Made by a program: the position numbers and the translations under genes. A model generated the notes under the pieces. That model saw only the letters and a program-made list of their open reading frames with translations, was not told the DNA's origin and ran no database searches. From an uncultured Solobacterium sp. (GTDB lineage: Bacteria > Bacillota_I > Bacilli_A > Erysipelotrichales > Erysipelotrichaceae), in the NCBI GenBank assembly GCA_937910655.1, contig CALEMV010000402.1:1-18615 (forward strand): DNA of 18,615 bases, written 5' to 3'. This document shows, piece after piece, positions 6,627 to 15,295 of the stretch (position 1 is its first letter; each line of letters opens with the position of its first letter).

Positions 6627-6962
6627 ATGGATGTAAGAGCAACAGCAAAGACAGTTCGTTTCACTCCTCGTAAAGTTCGTCTTGTCTTAGACATGGTACG
6701 TGGAAGAAGCGTTGAAGAAGCATTGGCAATCTTAAAGTTCACTCCTAACCACGCAGCTACAGCAGTAGCTAAGGTTGTAAAGAGTGCAGTAGCCAACGCA
6801 ACAAATAACAATCAATTAAATGCAGAAAACCTATATATCAAGGCTTGCTATGCAAATGAAGGCGTAGTCCTCAAGCGTTTCATGCCTAGAGCTAAGGGTA
6901 ATGCAGCACAGATTTTAAAGAGAACAAGCCACATCACAGTTGTGGTTTCAGATGAGAAGTAA
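6627..6962 (+). CDS. rplV: 50S ribosomal protein L22
   Basis: This 111-residue protein has the L22 layout: [25 protein letters not shown] at the N-terminus and the long beta hairpin with [34 protein letters not shown], which enters the exit tunnel. L22 touches all six 23S rRNA domains, and changes in its hairpin loop are linked to macrolide resistance in other bacteria; the hairpin here looks complete. It follows rpsS by 14 nt with a strong AAGGAGG. Confidence 0.98.
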   Translation: MDVRATAKTVRFTPRKVRLVLDMVRGRSVEEALAILKFTPNHAATAVAKVVKSAVANATNNNQLNAENLYIKACYANEGVVLKRFMPRAKGNAAQILKRTSHITVVVSDEK

Positions 6963-6979
6963 GGGAGGAAGGTCAGAAT

Positions 6980-7792
6980 ATGGGACAGAAAGTTAGCCCA
7001 ATCGGCATGCGCGTCGGCGTAATCCGTGACTGGGATTCTAGATGGTACGCAAATAAAGCTGATTTCGGAGATCTTCTGAACGAAGATGTCAAGGTTCGTA
7101 ATTTCTTAGAAAAGGAATTAAAGGACGCATATATCTCTCGCGTAGAGATTGAACGTACAGGCAAGAAGGACGTTAAGGTTATCGTTCGTTGTGCTCGTCC
7201 AGGTGCTATGCTTGGAAAAGATGGCGACAAGGATAAGATGGAAGTTCTTAAGAAGAAGTTATCTAAGTTAACAGGTGGCAAGAACGTTAAGGTTGACGTA
7301 ATTGCTGTAGCAAATCCTGACTTAGATGCTCGTCTTGTTGCACGTCGTATCTGTGAACAGTTGGAAGCACGTCAGTCCTTCCGTATTGCACAGAAGAAGG
7401 CAATCCAACAGACAATGCGCTCTGGTGCTAAGGGTATCAAGACATTGGCTAAGGGTCGTTTAGGCGGTGCAGAAATCGCTCGTCAGGAAGGTTATGCAAG
7501 AGGTGTAGTTCCTCTTCATACACTCAGAAGTGATATTGACTACGCTGCTGAAGAAGCAACTACAACTTATGGTAAGTTAGGCGTTAAGGTTTGGATCTGC
7601 CGTGGTGAAGTTCTTCCAGGACAAATGGTTAAGGAACCAGAGGCTCCTAGCCGTCCAGCAAGAAATGACCGCAGAAACAACAACAGACGTGGTGGCCGTA
7701 ATGACAGAAAGCCAGCAGGCAATCGCGCTGCACGTCCTGCTCAAGTAGAAGCTGCTCCTGTAGCAGAAGAAGCTAAAGGAGGTCAAGAATAA
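6980..7792 (+). CDS. rpsC: 30S ribosomal protein S3, with charged C-terminal extension
   Basis: The core has [20 protein letters not shown] at the start, a KH domain around [10 protein letters not shown], and the C-terminal domain with [22 protein letters not shown] and [23 protein letters not shown]3 lines the mRNA entry channel and has helicase activity with S4. At 270 residues it is about 50 longer than B. subtilis S3. Residues about 219-270 form a low-complexity tail, first rich in Arg, Asn and Gly (for example [11 protein letters not shown]), then acidic ([10 protein letters not shown]). The last codons KGGQE are encoded by the AAAGGAGGTCAAGAA that serves as the rplP binding site. Confidence 0.98.
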   Translation: MGQKVSPIGMRVGVIRDWDSRWYANKADFGDLLNEDVKVRNFLEKELKDAYISRVEIERTGKKDVKVIVRCARPGAMLGKDGDKDKMEVLKKKLSKLTGGKNVKVDVIAVANPDLDARLVARRICEQLEARQSFRIAQKKAIQQTMRSGAKGIKTLAKGRLGGAEIARQEGYARGVVPLHTLRSDIDYAAEEATTTYGKLGVKVWICRGEVLPGQMVKEPEAPSRPARNDRRNNNRRGGRNDRKPAGNRAARPAQVEAAPVAEEAKGGQE

Positions 7793-7794
7793 AT

Positions 7795-8217
7795 ATGTTA
7801 ATGCCAAATAGAACAAAATACAGAAGACCTCACCGTTTAAGCTATGAAGGAAAGTCAAAGGCTGGTACAAAGTTAGCATTTGGTGAATACGGATTAGTAG
7901 CTGATGAAGGTGCTTATGTAAGCAGTAACCAGTTGGAAGCTGCACGTATCGCTATGACACGTTATATGAACCGTGGTGGTCAGGTTTGGATTAAGGTATT
8001 CCCACAACTTGCAAAGACAAAGAAGCCTTTGGAAGTACGTATGGGTTCCGGTAAAGGTTCCCCAGACCATTGGGTTGCAGTAGTTCAAAAGGGAAGAATC
8101 CTATTTGAAATTGCTGGTGTAAGCGAAGAAGTTGCTCGTGAGGCATTACGTCTTGCAGCTAACAAGCTCTGTGTAAAGACACGCTTTACAAAGAAGACAG
8201 CAGAGGAGGCTAAATAA
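7795..8217 (+). CDS. rplP: 50S ribosomal protein L16
   Basis: The 140-residue protein begins [14 protein letters not shown] and carries ISSNQ-like [29 protein letters not shown] and [16 protein letters not shown], diagnostic of L16. It binds near the A-site tRNA elbow and completes the peptidyl transferase region late in assembly. The start at 7795 is preferred over the ATG at 7801 because the family usually begins M-L-x-P and the binding site (7777-7783) is already 11 nt away. Its last codons contain GAGGAGG, the rpmC binding site. Confidence 0.98.
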   Translation: MLMPNRTKYRRPHRLSYEGKSKAGTKLAFGEYGLVADEGAYVSSNQLEAARIAMTRYMNRGGQVWIKVFPQLAKTKKPLEVRMGSGKGSPDHWVAVVQKGRILFEIAGVSEEVAREALRLAANKLCVKTRFTKKTAEEAK

Positions 8218-8222
8218 ACATC

Positions 8223-8423
8223 ATGAATGTGAAGGAAATCAGAGATCTAAGTAATGAAGAACTCGAGAAGGAAGTCACATCTTTGAAGGAAGAACTGTAT
8301 ACTCTGCGCTTTGCACAGGCTACAGGAAACCTCGAGAATCCTGCTCGAATGAGAGATATCAAGAAGACTATCGCTCGTATTAAGACAGTATTAACAGAAC
8401 GCGCTAGTGCGCAGGCTAAATAA
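8223..8423 (+). CDS. rpmC: 50S ribosomal protein L29
   Basis: A 66-residue, mostly helical protein with the L29 pattern [30 protein letters not shown] and [30 protein letters not shown]29 packs beside L23 at the tunnel exit. It lies 5 nt after rplP and is translated from a binding site inside the rplP coding end. Confidence 0.97.
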   Translation: MNVKEIRDLSNEELEKEVTSLKEELYTLRFAQATGNLENPARMRDIKKTIARIKTVLTERASAQAK

Positions 8424-8437
8424 AGGAGGGGCTAAAA

Positions 8438-8701
8438 ATGGAAGAAAGAAATAGACGTAAAGTCCTTCGCGGAACAGTTGTTTCCGATAAGATGGACAAG
8501 ACAATTGTCGTTGAAATCGCTACTACAAAGAGCCATCCTTTATATGGCAGACGTGTTAAGTATTCCAATACTTTCAAGGCTCATGACGAAAACAACGAAG
8601 CACGTATTGGTGACGTTGTAGAAGTTATGGAAACAAGACCATTAAGTAAGGACAAGCATTTCCGCTTAGTGAAGATTGTTGAAAAAGCAGTAATTCTTTA
8701 A
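8438..8701 (+). CDS. rpsQ: 30S ribosomal protein S17
   Basis: This is an 87-residue OB-fold protein, with [40 protein letters not shown] and [28 protein letters not shown], matching S17. It binds 16S rRNA early in assembly of the body of the small subunit. AAGGAGGGG lies in the 14-nt gap to rpmC. Confidence 0.98.
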   Translation: MEERNRRKVLRGTVVSDKMDKTIVVEIATTKSHPLYGRRVKYSNTFKAHDENNEARIGDVVEVMETRPLSKDKHFRLVKIVEKAVIL

Positions 8702-8719
8702 GGCACAGGAGGAGAAAAT

Positions 8720-9088
8720 ATGATTCAGAATGAAAGCAGATTAAACGTTGCTGACAACACCGGTGCCAAAGAAGTATTGGTTATCAGATGTTTAGGCGGC
8801 AGTAAGCGCAAGCGCGCTAACATCGGCGATATCGTTGTATGTGCAGTTAAGAAAGCTTCACCTAACGGATCCGTTAAGGAAGGTCAGGTTGTTAAGTGTG
8901 TAATTGCTCGTACAGTTTACGGTATCCGTCGCGAAAACGGCAGTTACATTAAGTTTGACGACAATGCGGCTGTCATCATCAAGGATGACAACACACCGGT
9001 CGGAACACGTATCTTCGGTCCGGTTGCTAAGGAACTCCGTGATAAGGGATTCATGAAGATTGTTTCCCTTGCACCGGAAGTGTTATAA
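8720..9088 (+). CDS. rplN: 50S ribosomal protein L14
   Basis: At exactly 122 residues this is a standard L14. Segments include [70 protein letters not shown] and [29 protein letters not shown]14 forms inter-subunit bridges and is the docking site for silencing factor RsfS. It opens the spc half of the operon, but no new promoter or terminator is seen in front of it. Confidence 0.98.
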   Translation: MIQNESRLNVADNTGAKEVLVIRCLGGSKRKRANIGDIVVCAVKKASPNGSVKEGQVVKCVIARTVYGIRRENGSYIKFDDNAAVIIKDDNTPVGTRIFGPVAKELRDKGFMKIVSLAPEVL

Positions 9089-9102
9089 GGGAGGCCGAAT
9101 CG

Positions 9103-9426
9103 ATGAAAATCAAGACAGGCGATACAGTCAAGGTAATCAGCGGTCACTACAAGGGAACAGTTGCTGAAGTTAAGGCAGTTAATCCAAAGACAAACAAGGT
9201 TATCGTTGAAGGCGTTAACGTTGTTAAGAAGACTTTGAAGCCAACTCAGCAGAACCCAGAGGGTGGCGTTGTTGAAAAGGAAGCAGCTATTGATGCTTCT
9301 AATGTAATGCTCTATGACAAGAAGGCAAAGGCAGCTAGCCGTGTATCTATCAAGGTAGATGACAAGGGTAAGAAGGTTCGCGTTTACAAGAAGTCCGGAG
9401 CAGAAGTTAAAGGAGGCAAGAAATAA
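9103..9426 (+). CDS. rplX: 50S ribosomal protein L24
   Basis: The 107-residue protein has the N-terminal KOW motif ([21 protein letters not shown]) and the segment [31 protein letters not shown] typical of L24, an early assembly initiator on 23S rRNA. The C-terminal VKGGKK is encoded by TTAAAGGAGGCAAGAAA, the binding site of rplE, and the stop overlaps the rplE start by one base (TAATG). The C-terminus is therefore shaped partly by the next gene's translation signal. Confidence 0.98.
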   Translation: MKIKTGDTVKVISGHYKGTVAEVKAVNPKTNKVIVEGVNVVKKTLKPTQQNPEGGVVEKEAAIDASNVMLYDKKAKAASRVSIKVDDKGKKVRVYKKSGAEVKGGKK

Positions 9427-9965
9427 TGAACCGTTTATTAGAAAAGTACACGGAAACAGTTAAGCCTTCTTTAATGAAGGAATTCAACTATACAAGTACA
9501 ATGCAAGCACCAAAGATCGTTAAGGTTGTTATCAACATGGGTGTTGGTGATGCAATTGCTAATTCAAAACTTCTCGACGAAGCTGTTGAAGAATTAACAT
9601 TAATCGCTGGTCAAAAGCCAGTAATCACAAAGGCTAAGAAGTCCATTGCGAACTTCAAGCTTCGTGAAGATATGCCTATCGGATGTAAGGTTACATTACG
9701 TGGCGAAAGAATGTATGAATTCTTAGATAAGTTATTCAACATTTCTCTTCCACGTGTACGTGACTTCCGTGGTGTAAGTGCTACAGCATTTGACGGCCGT
9801 GGTAACTATACATTAGGCGTTAAGGAACAGTTAATCTTCCCTGAAATCAACTTCGATAAGGTTAACAAGGTTCGTGGTATGGATATCGTTATCGTAACAA
9901 CTGCGCAATCTAATCAAGAAGCATATGCATTGCTCAAGGGAATGGGCATGCCATTTGCTAAGTAG
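9426..9965 (+). CDS. rplE: 50S ribosomal protein L5
   Basis: This 179-residue protein is the usual L5 size, with [62 protein letters not shown] and [19 protein letters not shown]5 binds 5S rRNA in the central protuberance and contacts P-site tRNA and S13. Its start overlaps the rplX stop by one base. Confidence 0.98.
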   Translation: MNRLLEKYTETVKPSLMKEFNYTSTMQAPKIVKVVINMGVGDAIANSKLLDEAVEELTLIAGQKPVITKAKKSIANFKLREDMPIGCKVTLRGERMYEFLDKLFNISLPRVRDFRGVSATAFDGRGNYTLGVKEQLIFPEINFDKVNKVRGMDIVIVTTAQSNQEAYALLKGMGMPFAK

Positions 9966-9982
9966 AAAGAGGAGAGCTGAGA

Positions 9983-10168
9983 ATGGCAAAAACAAGTTTA
10001 AAAGTTAAGCAGTCACGTCCTGCTAAGTTCTCCACACGCGAGTACACACGTTGCGAGAGATGTGGACGTCCACATTCAGTATTAAGAAAGTACAAATTAT
10101 GCCGTATCTGCTTCCGTGAATTGGCTTATAAGGGCCAGATTCCTGGAGTTAAGAAGGCAAGCTGGTAA
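9983..10168 (+). CDS. rpsN: 30S ribosomal protein S14, zinc-binding (type Z)
   Basis: At 61 residues this is the short zinc form of S14. C24 and C27 (CERC) and C40 and C43 (CRIC) make the four-cysteine zinc site, followed by [18 protein letters not shown]. Many Firmicutes also carry a longer zinc-free S14 elsewhere, switched on by Zur under zinc shortage; only the zinc form is here. It lies in the normal position between rplE and rpsH. Confidence 0.98.
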   Translation: MAKTSLKVKQSRPAKFSTREYTRCERCGRPHSVLRKYKLCRICFRELAYKGQIPGVKKASW

Positions 10169-10182
10169 GGAGGTAGCACGAG

Positions 10183-10572
10183 ATGAATATGACAGATCCT
10201 ATTGCTGACATGCTTACAAGAATCCGTAATGGAGTTCAAGCACGCATGACAACAGTTGACGTAGCTCCAGCTTCAAAGGTTAAGGTTGAAATTGCTAAGA
10301 TCTTAAAGAGCGAAGGTTACATTGACAACTACGCTGTAACAGGCGAAGGAATTGAAAAGAAGATCGTTGTTACTCTCAAAGATGGTCGTGTAATCAGCGG
10401 CATCAAGAGAATATCTAAGCCAGGTCTTCGCGTTTATGCTAAGGGTGATGAAATTCCTAAGGTATTAAACGGATTAGGCATTGCTATCATTTCCACATCA
10501 AATGGAATGATGACAGACAAACAAGCACGCAAATTACACATCGGCGGCGAAGTTATCGCTTACGTGTGGTAA
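10183..10572 (+). CDS. rpsH: 30S ribosomal protein S8
   Basis: The 129-residue protein has [15 protein letters not shown] at the start, [38 protein letters not shown] and the C-terminal GGEVIAYVW, all typical of S8. S8 nucleates the central domain of 16S rRNA and in E. coli represses the spc operon by binding rplE mRNA. No matching site was recognised here. The start at 10183 fits AAGGAGGT 8 nt upstream; a second ATG two codons later is less well placed. Confidence 0.98.
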   Translation: MNMTDPIADMLTRIRNGVQARMTTVDVAPASKVKVEIAKILKSEGYIDNYAVTGEGIEKKIVVTLKDGRVISGIKRISKPGLRVYAKGDEIPKVLNGLGIAIISTSNGMMTDKQARKLHIGGEVIAYVW

Positions 10573-10592
10573 TTAGAGAAAGGAAATAAAAA

Positions 10593-11141
10593 ATGTCACG
10601 TATCGGAAATAAAGCGATTACCGTTCCTGCTGGCGTAGAAATTACTATCGGTGCAGGTAATGAGGTGACTGTAAAAGGTCCTAAGGGAACACTGACTAAG
10701 AAGTTCTCTCCATTGATGGAGATCAGTGTGGACGAAGGTATCGCTACAGTTAAACGTCCAAATGAAGAGAAACATACAAAGCAGTTACATGGTACAACTC
10801 GTGCCTTGCTAGCTTCCATGGTTGAAGGTGTTCACACAGGCTTTGTTAAGAAGATGAAGATTGTAGGTATTGGTTACCGTGCAGCTTTATCAGGTAATAA
10901 ACTAACTCTTAATGTTGGTTTCTCACACCCAGTAGAATTTGAAGTACCATCAGATGTTAAGGTTGAAGTACCAGATGCTTCATCTATCAACGTAAGTGGT
11001 ATTGATAAGCAGATTGTAGGTCAGTTTGCAGCAGTAGTTAGAGCTACTAAGAAGCCAGAACCATACGGTGGAAAGGGTATTCGTTATGTTGACGAAGTTG
11101 TTCGCCGTAAGGAAGGTAAGACTGCAGCTGCCAAGAAGTAA
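10593..11141 (+). CDS. rplF: 50S ribosomal protein L6
   Basis: This 182-residue protein is close to the usual ~178. It shows [31 protein letters not shown], the second domain with [24 protein letters not shown] and the end motif [27 protein letters not shown]6 lies near the factor-binding site and sarcin-ricin loop. AAAGGAAAT serves as a moderate binding site. Confidence 0.98.
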   Translation: MSRIGNKAITVPAGVEITIGAGNEVTVKGPKGTLTKKFSPLMEISVDEGIATVKRPNEEKHTKQLHGTTRALLASMVEGVHTGFVKKMKIVGIGYRAALSGNKLTLNVGFSHPVEFEVPSDVKVEVPDASSINVSGIDKQIVGQFAAVVRATKKPEPYGGKGIRYVDEVVRRKEGKTAAAKK

Positions 11142-11161
11142 GGGAAAGGAGAGACTAAGTA

Positions 11162-11518
11162 ATGATTAAATTAGCAAATAAAAATGCAGAACGTATTCGC
11201 CGTCATAAGCGTGTACGTAAGGTCGTTAACGGTACTCCTGAGTGCCCAAGACTAAATGTATTCCGTTCCAATGCAAACATCTATGCACAGGTAATCGATG
11301 ATACAACAGGTACAACTTTATGTGCTGTAAGTTCTCTTGAATTAAAGCTTGAGAACGGTGGAAACATCGAAGCAGCTAAGAAGGTTGGTGCAGCTATCGC
11401 TAACAAGTGCAAAGAAGCTAAGATCGAAGCAGTACGTTTCGACCGTGGCGGTTATGTATATCACGGAAGAGTCCAGGCTTTAGCTGATGCAGCTAGAGAA
11501 GCTGGCTTGAAGTTCTAA
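11162..11518 (+). CDS. rplR: 50S ribosomal protein L18
   Basis: The 118-residue protein carries [45 protein letters not shown] and [28 protein letters not shown], diagnostic of L18. With L5 it brings 5S rRNA into the central protuberance. Its basic, unstructured N-terminus contacts 5S rRNA. It is preceded by GAAAGGAGA. Confidence 0.98.
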   Translation: MIKLANKNAERIRRHKRVRKVVNGTPECPRLNVFRSNANIYAQVIDDTTGTTLCAVSSLELKLENGGNIEAAKKVGAAIANKCKEAKIEAVRFDRGGYVYHGRVQALADAAREAGLKF

Positions 11519-11534
11519 GGAAGGAGAGTACGAA

Positions 11535-12053
11535 ATGCAGAACGATAAGAAGAGTTTCAAGAAACGCGAACCAAAAGAGTTCGAAGAAGTAGTAGTCTCC
11601 ATTAACCGTGTCAGCAAGACTGTAAAGGGTGGACGTAGAATGCGCTTTGCAGCACTAGTTGTTGTTGGTGATAAGAAGGGTAGAATCGGATTCGGTATGG
11701 GTAAAGCAGCCGAAGTTCCAGATGCTATCAAGAAGGCTACAGAAGCAGCTACAAAGAATGTATTCAGCGTTAACCTCGTTGATAACTACCGTACAGTTCC
11801 ACATGCAATTAAGGGCAAGCACAGTTCAACAACTGTATTCTTAGCTCCAGCTGCACCTGGTACTGGTGTTATCGCCGGTGGTGAAGTACGTTCCGTATTA
11901 GAGCTTGCTGGTGTATCTGATGTCCTTTCTAAGGTTATCGGTTCACGTACACCTGTCAATGTTGTTTACGCAACATTAGAAGCATTAAAGGGTATGCGTA
12001 CAGTAGATGAAATTGCTAAGACTCGCGATAAGAAAGTCGCTGAGATTCGATAA
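11535..12053 (+). CDS. rpsE: 30S ribosomal protein S5
   Basis: The 172-residue protein has the double-stranded RNA-binding-like N-terminal domain ([48 protein letters not shown]) and the C-terminal domain with [35 protein letters not shown]5 affects decoding accuracy. In most Firmicutes rpmD would follow; here only 11 nt separate rpsE from rplO, so L30 is missing at this locus. Confidence 0.98.
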   Translation: MQNDKKSFKKREPKEFEEVVVSINRVSKTVKGGRRMRFAALVVVGDKKGRIGFGMGKAAEVPDAIKKATEAATKNVFSVNLVDNYRTVPHAIKGKHSSTTVFLAPAAPGTGVIAGGEVRSVLELAGVSDVLSKVIGSRTPVNVVYATLEALKGMRTVDEIAKTRDKKVAEIR

Positions 12054-12064
12054 GGAGGGTCCTG

Positions 12065-12505
12065 ATGAAACTAAATGAATTAACATATACAGAAGGTTCC
12101 CGCTCTAACAGAAAGAGAATCGGTCGTGGCCAAGGTTCCGGTACAGGTAAGACTTCCGGAAAGGGTAACAAAGGTCAGAACGCTCGTAGCGGCGGTGGTG
12201 TTGCGATTGGATTTGAAGGTGGACAGACACCATTCTTCAAGAGAATGCCTAAGAGAGGTTTCACAAACTATACTCGCAAGGAGTATGCAATTGTTAACGT
12301 TGAGGATTTAAATAAGTTCGAAGACGGTGTAACAGTTGATTACGAAGCTCTTAAGGCTGCAGGCCTTGTTAAGAAGCACCTCGATGGTGTTAAGGTACTT
12401 GGTTGCGGTAAGCTTGAGAAGAAACTCACTGTTAAGGCTGAGAAGTTCTCAAAGACAGCACAGAGTGCTATTGAAGCAGCAGGCGGAAAAGTAGAGGTTC
12501 TCTAA
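12065..12505 (+). CDS. rplO: 50S ribosomal protein L15
   Basis: A 146-residue protein of normal L15 length. The glycine- and basic-rich N-terminus ([27 protein letters not shown] split around the family pattern) penetrates the large subunit, followed by [18 protein letters not shown] and the globular domain ending with [21 protein letters not shown]. It takes the place after rpsE where rpmD normally lies. Its last codons hold the GAGGT used by secY. Confidence 0.98.
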   Translation: MKLNELTYTEGSRSNRKRIGRGQGSGTGKTSGKGNKGQNARSGGGVAIGFEGGQTPFFKRMPKRGFTNYTRKEYAIVNVEDLNKFEDGVTVDYEALKAAGLVKKHLDGVKVLGCGKLEKKLTVKAEKFSKTAQSAIEAAGGKVEVL

Positions 12506-12506
12506 T

Positions 12507-13790
12507 ATGATGCATACGTTCGTCAGCTTGTTTAAGAATAAGGAAACTCGCAATAGAATATTCTTTACTTTAGCAATGCTGCTGATCTATCGCGTCGGAG
12601 CTGCTCTACCTGTTCCGGGTGTTAACACGGAAACGCTAGCTCAATCACTTGCAAATAACTCACTACTCAGCATAATGAATATGCTGGGTGGTGGTGCACT
12701 TGAAAGATTATCCATCTTTGCGATGGGTGTCACACCATATATCACAGCAAGTATTATCATTCAGTTGTTATCCATGGATGTTATTCCGTCATTAACGGAA
12801 CTGACAAAATCTGGACAGACAGGACGAATGAAAATTGAACGAATTACTAGATACCTAGGAGTTGTATTGGCATTTGTTCAAGCATATTCCTTGGTATATG
12901 GATTCGATAAGCAGTATAACGTCCTGACAAATGCAAATCTTTCAGGTTACTTATATACTGCAACCGTCATGACTGCGGGCTCCATGTTCCTCATCTGGAT
13001 TGGTGACCGTATTTCAATGAAGGGTATCGGTAATGGTTTATCCATTATTATTTTCGCGGGTATTGTTTCTAATATGCCAGCAGCGTTCATGCAGGTGTAT
13101 CAGATTCTTGCTGGTGGAACAACACAAGGTGAACTATTCAATGGAATTCTACAGTTCGCATTGTATTGTGTCCTATATCTAGCGGTTGTTGTCTTCGTAA
13201 TTATTATGGAAACAGCAGTACGTAAGATTCCTATCCAGTATACAAACAGTTCCGCAGCACGTAGTGGTAGCGATATTACATTCTTACCACTCAAAATTAA
13301 TAGTGCATCCGTAATTCCTGTCATTTTTGCACAGAGTATTATGATGGCTCCACAGATCGTAATTAGTTTTATTAATACTGACCTGTATAATAAACTAAAC
13401 CAGTGGCTCTCATTGAGTACACCAACCGGTCTTGGACTCTATGCAGTATTAACAATCCTGTTCACATTCTTCTATACTGACTTGCAGGTAGATCCAGAAA
13501 AGGTTGCTGAAAACCTTGGTAAGTCTGGTGCCTATATTCCTGGTATTCGTCCAGGTAATGAGACAAAGACATATCTGCATAAGGTATTGAACCGAATTAC
13601 AGTACTTGGCGCAATTGGATTGACACTAATTGCTGTAGTTCCTTATTTACTAACCATGTTTACTCCACTATCCCAAGCAACTGCTGTAGGTGGAACTGGT
13701 ATCATCATTGTTGTCGGTGTCGCAATGGAGACTGTAAAACAATTGAAGGGTCAGTTAACACAGAAACAGTACAAGGGATTCTTGAGATAA
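12507..13790 (+). CDS. secY: Preprotein translocase subunit SecY
   Basis: At 427 residues this is a standard SecY with about ten transmembrane helices, beginning FKNKETRNRIFFTLAMLLIYRVGAALPVPGV. Family landmarks are the plug region with SLLSIMNMLGGGALERLSIFAMGVTPYI, IRPGNETKTYL in the long cytoplasmic loop, and the basic C-terminus KQYKGFLR. SecY forms the membrane channel for secreted and membrane proteins, with SecE and SecG encoded elsewhere. The start at 12507 is one base after the rplO stop; GAGG at 12494-12497 gives normal spacing, and a second ATG follows immediately at 12510. Confidence 0.98.
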   Translation: MMHTFVSLFKNKETRNRIFFTLAMLLIYRVGAALPVPGVNTETLAQSLANNSLLSIMNMLGGGALERLSIFAMGVTPYITASIIIQLLSMDVIPSLTELTKSGQTGRMKIERITRYLGVVLAFVQAYSLVYGFDKQYNVLTNANLSGYLYTATVMTAGSMFLIWIGDRISMKGIGNGLSIIIFAGIVSNMPAAFMQVYQILAGGTTQGELFNGILQFALYCVLYLAVVVFVIIMETAVRKIPIQYTNSSAARSGSDITFLPLKINSASVIPVIFAQSIMMAPQIVISFINTDLYNKLNQWLSLSTPTGLGLYAVLTILFTFFYTDLQVDPEKVAENLGKSGAYIPGIRPGNETKTYLHKVLNRITVLGAIGLTLIAVVPYLLTMFTPLSQATAVGGTGIIIVVGVAMETVKQLKGQLTQKQYKGFLR

Positions 13791-13812
13791 GTTTGGAAAG
13801 AGGTAATAAGAT

Positions 13813-14463
13813 ATGAATATTCTGATCATGGGTCCTGCAGGAGCAGGAAAAGGCACAATGTCTGACCTAATCCTAAAGGAATACAATATTGCACACATCT
13901 CTACTGGCGATATGCTAAGAGAGAATGTGCGTAACAGCACAGCTTTAGGCCTTGAGGCTCAAAGCTATATGAATCAAGGTAAACTTGTACCAGATGATTT
14001 AATCAATGCAATGGTTGAAGATCGTATTCAACAACCAGACTGTGCAAATGGTTATCTCTTAGATGGCTTCCCACGTACATTAGTACAGGCTGAAGTCTTT
14101 GACAAGATTGCTAAGAAGATTGGTAAAGAAGTTGATGCTGTCATCGACTTACAGGTGAAGTTCGAAATTCTTGAAGAAAGAATTACAGGACGTCGCATCT
14201 GTCCAAAGTGCGGGGCAATTTATCATATTCATAATCATCCAAGTAAAGTTGAAGGCGTATGTGATGTTTGCGGAAGCGAACTTCAACAGCGTAAAGATGA
14301 TACAGTTGAACAGTTAAAGGTTCGTATGGAAGGTTATGAATCAAGTACAAAACCGGTTATTGATTATTATGATCAAAAGGGTGTAGTTACTCATATTGAT
14401 GCTGCACAAAAACCAGAGAAAGTATTTGAAGATATTAAAAAAGCTCTTGAGAAGAATGCTTAA
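13813..14463 (+). CDS. adk: Adenylate kinase, zinc-binding long form
   Basis: This 216-residue enzyme converts ATP and AMP to two ADP. The P-loop is GPAGAGKGT (7-15, with Ala where Pro is more common), DGFPRT (84-89) is the AMP-binding and catalytic motif, and the LID carries C130, C133, C150 and C153 in a C-x2-C-x16-C-x2-C zinc site, as in Gram-positive long-form enzymes. It follows secY by 22 nt. The gene normally next, map (methionine aminopeptidase), is absent; a strong hairpin and infA follow instead. Confidence 0.97.
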   Translation: MNILIMGPAGAGKGTMSDLILKEYNIAHISTGDMLRENVRNSTALGLEAQSYMNQGKLVPDDLINAMVEDRIQQPDCANGYLLDGFPRTLVQAEVFDKIAKKIGKEVDAVIDLQVKFEILEERITGRRICPKCGAIYHIHNHPSKVEGVCDVCGSELQQRKDDTVEQLKVRMEGYESSTKPVIDYYDQKGVVTHIDAAQKPEKVFEDIKKALEKNA

Positions 14464-14470
14464 AAAATAC

Positions 14471-14508
14471 TGAGTTGGAAAGGGATTGATTTCCCTTTCC
14501 AGAACTCA
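14471..14508 (+). other. Strong hairpin between adk and infA, lacking a U-run
   Basis: TGAGTT (14471-14476) pairs with AACTCA (14503-14508) and GGAAAGGGA (14477-14485) pairs with TCCCTTTCC (14492-14500), leaving a 6-nt loop and a two-base AG bulge: 15 pairs in all. TATAAAGAAAG follows, so it is not a typical intrinsic terminator in either direction. It lies 19 nt before the infA start, exactly where map would be. It may be a processing site, an mRNA-stability barrier or a translational control element for infA. Confidence 0.6.
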
Positions 14509-14527
14509 TATAAAGAAAGTGAGTAAG

Positions 14528-14746
14528 ATGAGCAAACAGGACGTTATTGAAATTGATGGCATTGTGGAAGAAACACTTCCAAATGCAAATTTCCTGGTGA
14601 AGCTTCAAAATGGTCACGAGATCCGTGCCCACGTTGCTGGTAAAATCCGTATGAACTACATTCGCATTTTACCGGGAGACCGGGTCACCGTTGAAATTTC
14701 ACCATATGATTTAACACGTGGGCGAATTACCTACAGACATAAGTAA
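14528..14746 (+). CDS. infA: Translation initiation factor IF-1
   Basis: The 72-residue protein is the standard IF-1: [66 protein letters not shown] spread over one OB-fold (S1-like) domain. IF-1 occupies the 30S A site during initiation. The start is the ATG at 14528; an upstream in-frame TTG at 14486 falls in the hairpin loop and would add residues foreign to the family. The binding site is weak (AAGTGAG) beside strong sites in most neighbours, suggesting lower or controlled translation. Confidence 0.97.
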   Translation: MSKQDVIEIDGIVEETLPNANFLVKLQNGHEIRAHVAGKIRMNYIRILPGDRVTVEISPYDLTRGRITYRHK

Positions 14747-14762
14747 AAGTTTTTGGTAGAAT
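14734..14762 (+). promoter_or_regulatory. Possible internal promoter before rpmJ
   Basis: CAGACA (14734-14739) and TAGAAT (14757-14762) are 17 nt apart, with TG at 14754-14755 making an extended -10. Transcription would begin near 14769, just before the rpmJ binding site AGGAGG (14768-14773), so the message would have a very short leader and a truncated binding site. It could add transcripts of rpmJ-rpsM-rpsK-rpoA-rplQ. Chance occurrence is possible. Confidence 0.25.
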
Positions 14763-14782
14763 TGTCCAGGAGGCAAATAAAA

Positions 14783-14896
14783 ATGAAAGTAAGACCATCT
14801 GTAAAACCAATTTGTGATAAGTGCAGAGTGATCAAGCGCAAGGGCGTTGTTATGGTCATCTGCGAAAACCCTAAGCATAAGCAGAGACAGGGTTAA
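14783..14896 (+). CDS. rpmJ: 50S ribosomal protein L36, zinc-binding
   Basis: A 37-residue protein beginning [15 protein letters not shown]11, C14, C27 and H32 form the zinc ribbon of the zinc-type L36, and the total length is exactly that of the family. L36 binds late near the base of the L7/L12 stalk. AGGAGG lies 9 nt upstream. It is in the conserved infA-rpmJ-rpsM order. Confidence 0.97.
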   Translation: MKVRPSVKPICDKCRVIKRKGVVMVICENPKHKQRQG

Positions 14897-14917
14897 TTAA
14901 AGGGAGGATAACTAAAT

Positions 14918-15283
14918 ATGCCACGTTTTGCTGGTGTCGATATTCCGCGTAACAAAGTTATCGGCGTATCATTGACATACATTTATGGAATCGGCCCTAC
15001 AACAGCTAAGAATATCCTTGCTGCTTGTGGAATCGACGAAAACACACGTACAAACGACTTAACGGATGCACAGGAAACTGCAATCCGTGAAAAGATTGAT
15101 GCTATTAAGACTGAGGGTGACCTCCGCCGTGATAGAGCATTAGATATCAAGCGACTAATGGAAATCGGTTCATACCGTGGAATCCGTCATAGAAGAGGAT
15201 TACCAGTTCGTGGACAACGTACACGTACAAATGCTCGTACAAGAAAAGGTCCACGTCGTACTGTCGCTAATAAGAAGAAGTAA
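14918..15283 (+). CDS. rpsM: 30S ribosomal protein S13
   Basis: At 121 residues this is a typical S13: [66 protein letters not shown] and the lysine-rich end [14 protein letters not shown]13 lies in the small-subunit head, bridges to L5 and touches P-site tRNA with its tail. GGGAGG precedes the start. Confidence 0.98.
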   Translation: MPRFAGVDIPRNKVIGVSLTYIYGIGPTTAKNILAACGIDENTRTNDLTDAQETAIREKIDAIKTEGDLRRDRALDIKRLMEIGSYRGIRHRRGLPVRGQRTRTNARTRKGPRRTVANKKK

Positions 15284-15295
15284 TAGGAGGGTATA

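Noticed and set aside
7577..7945. 122-codon minus-strand frame across rpsC/rplP
   Set aside because: Antisense to the repetitive S3 tail and L16; the protein looks like low-complexity complement.
14471..14508. Terminator between adk and infA
   Set aside because: The stem is strong but no U-run follows on either strand, and infA-rplQ would then need another strong promoter that is not evident.
14486..14527. TTG start extending IF-1 by 14 residues
   Set aside because: It lies in the hairpin loop, has no binding site, and the added residues are foreign to the 72-residue IF-1 family.
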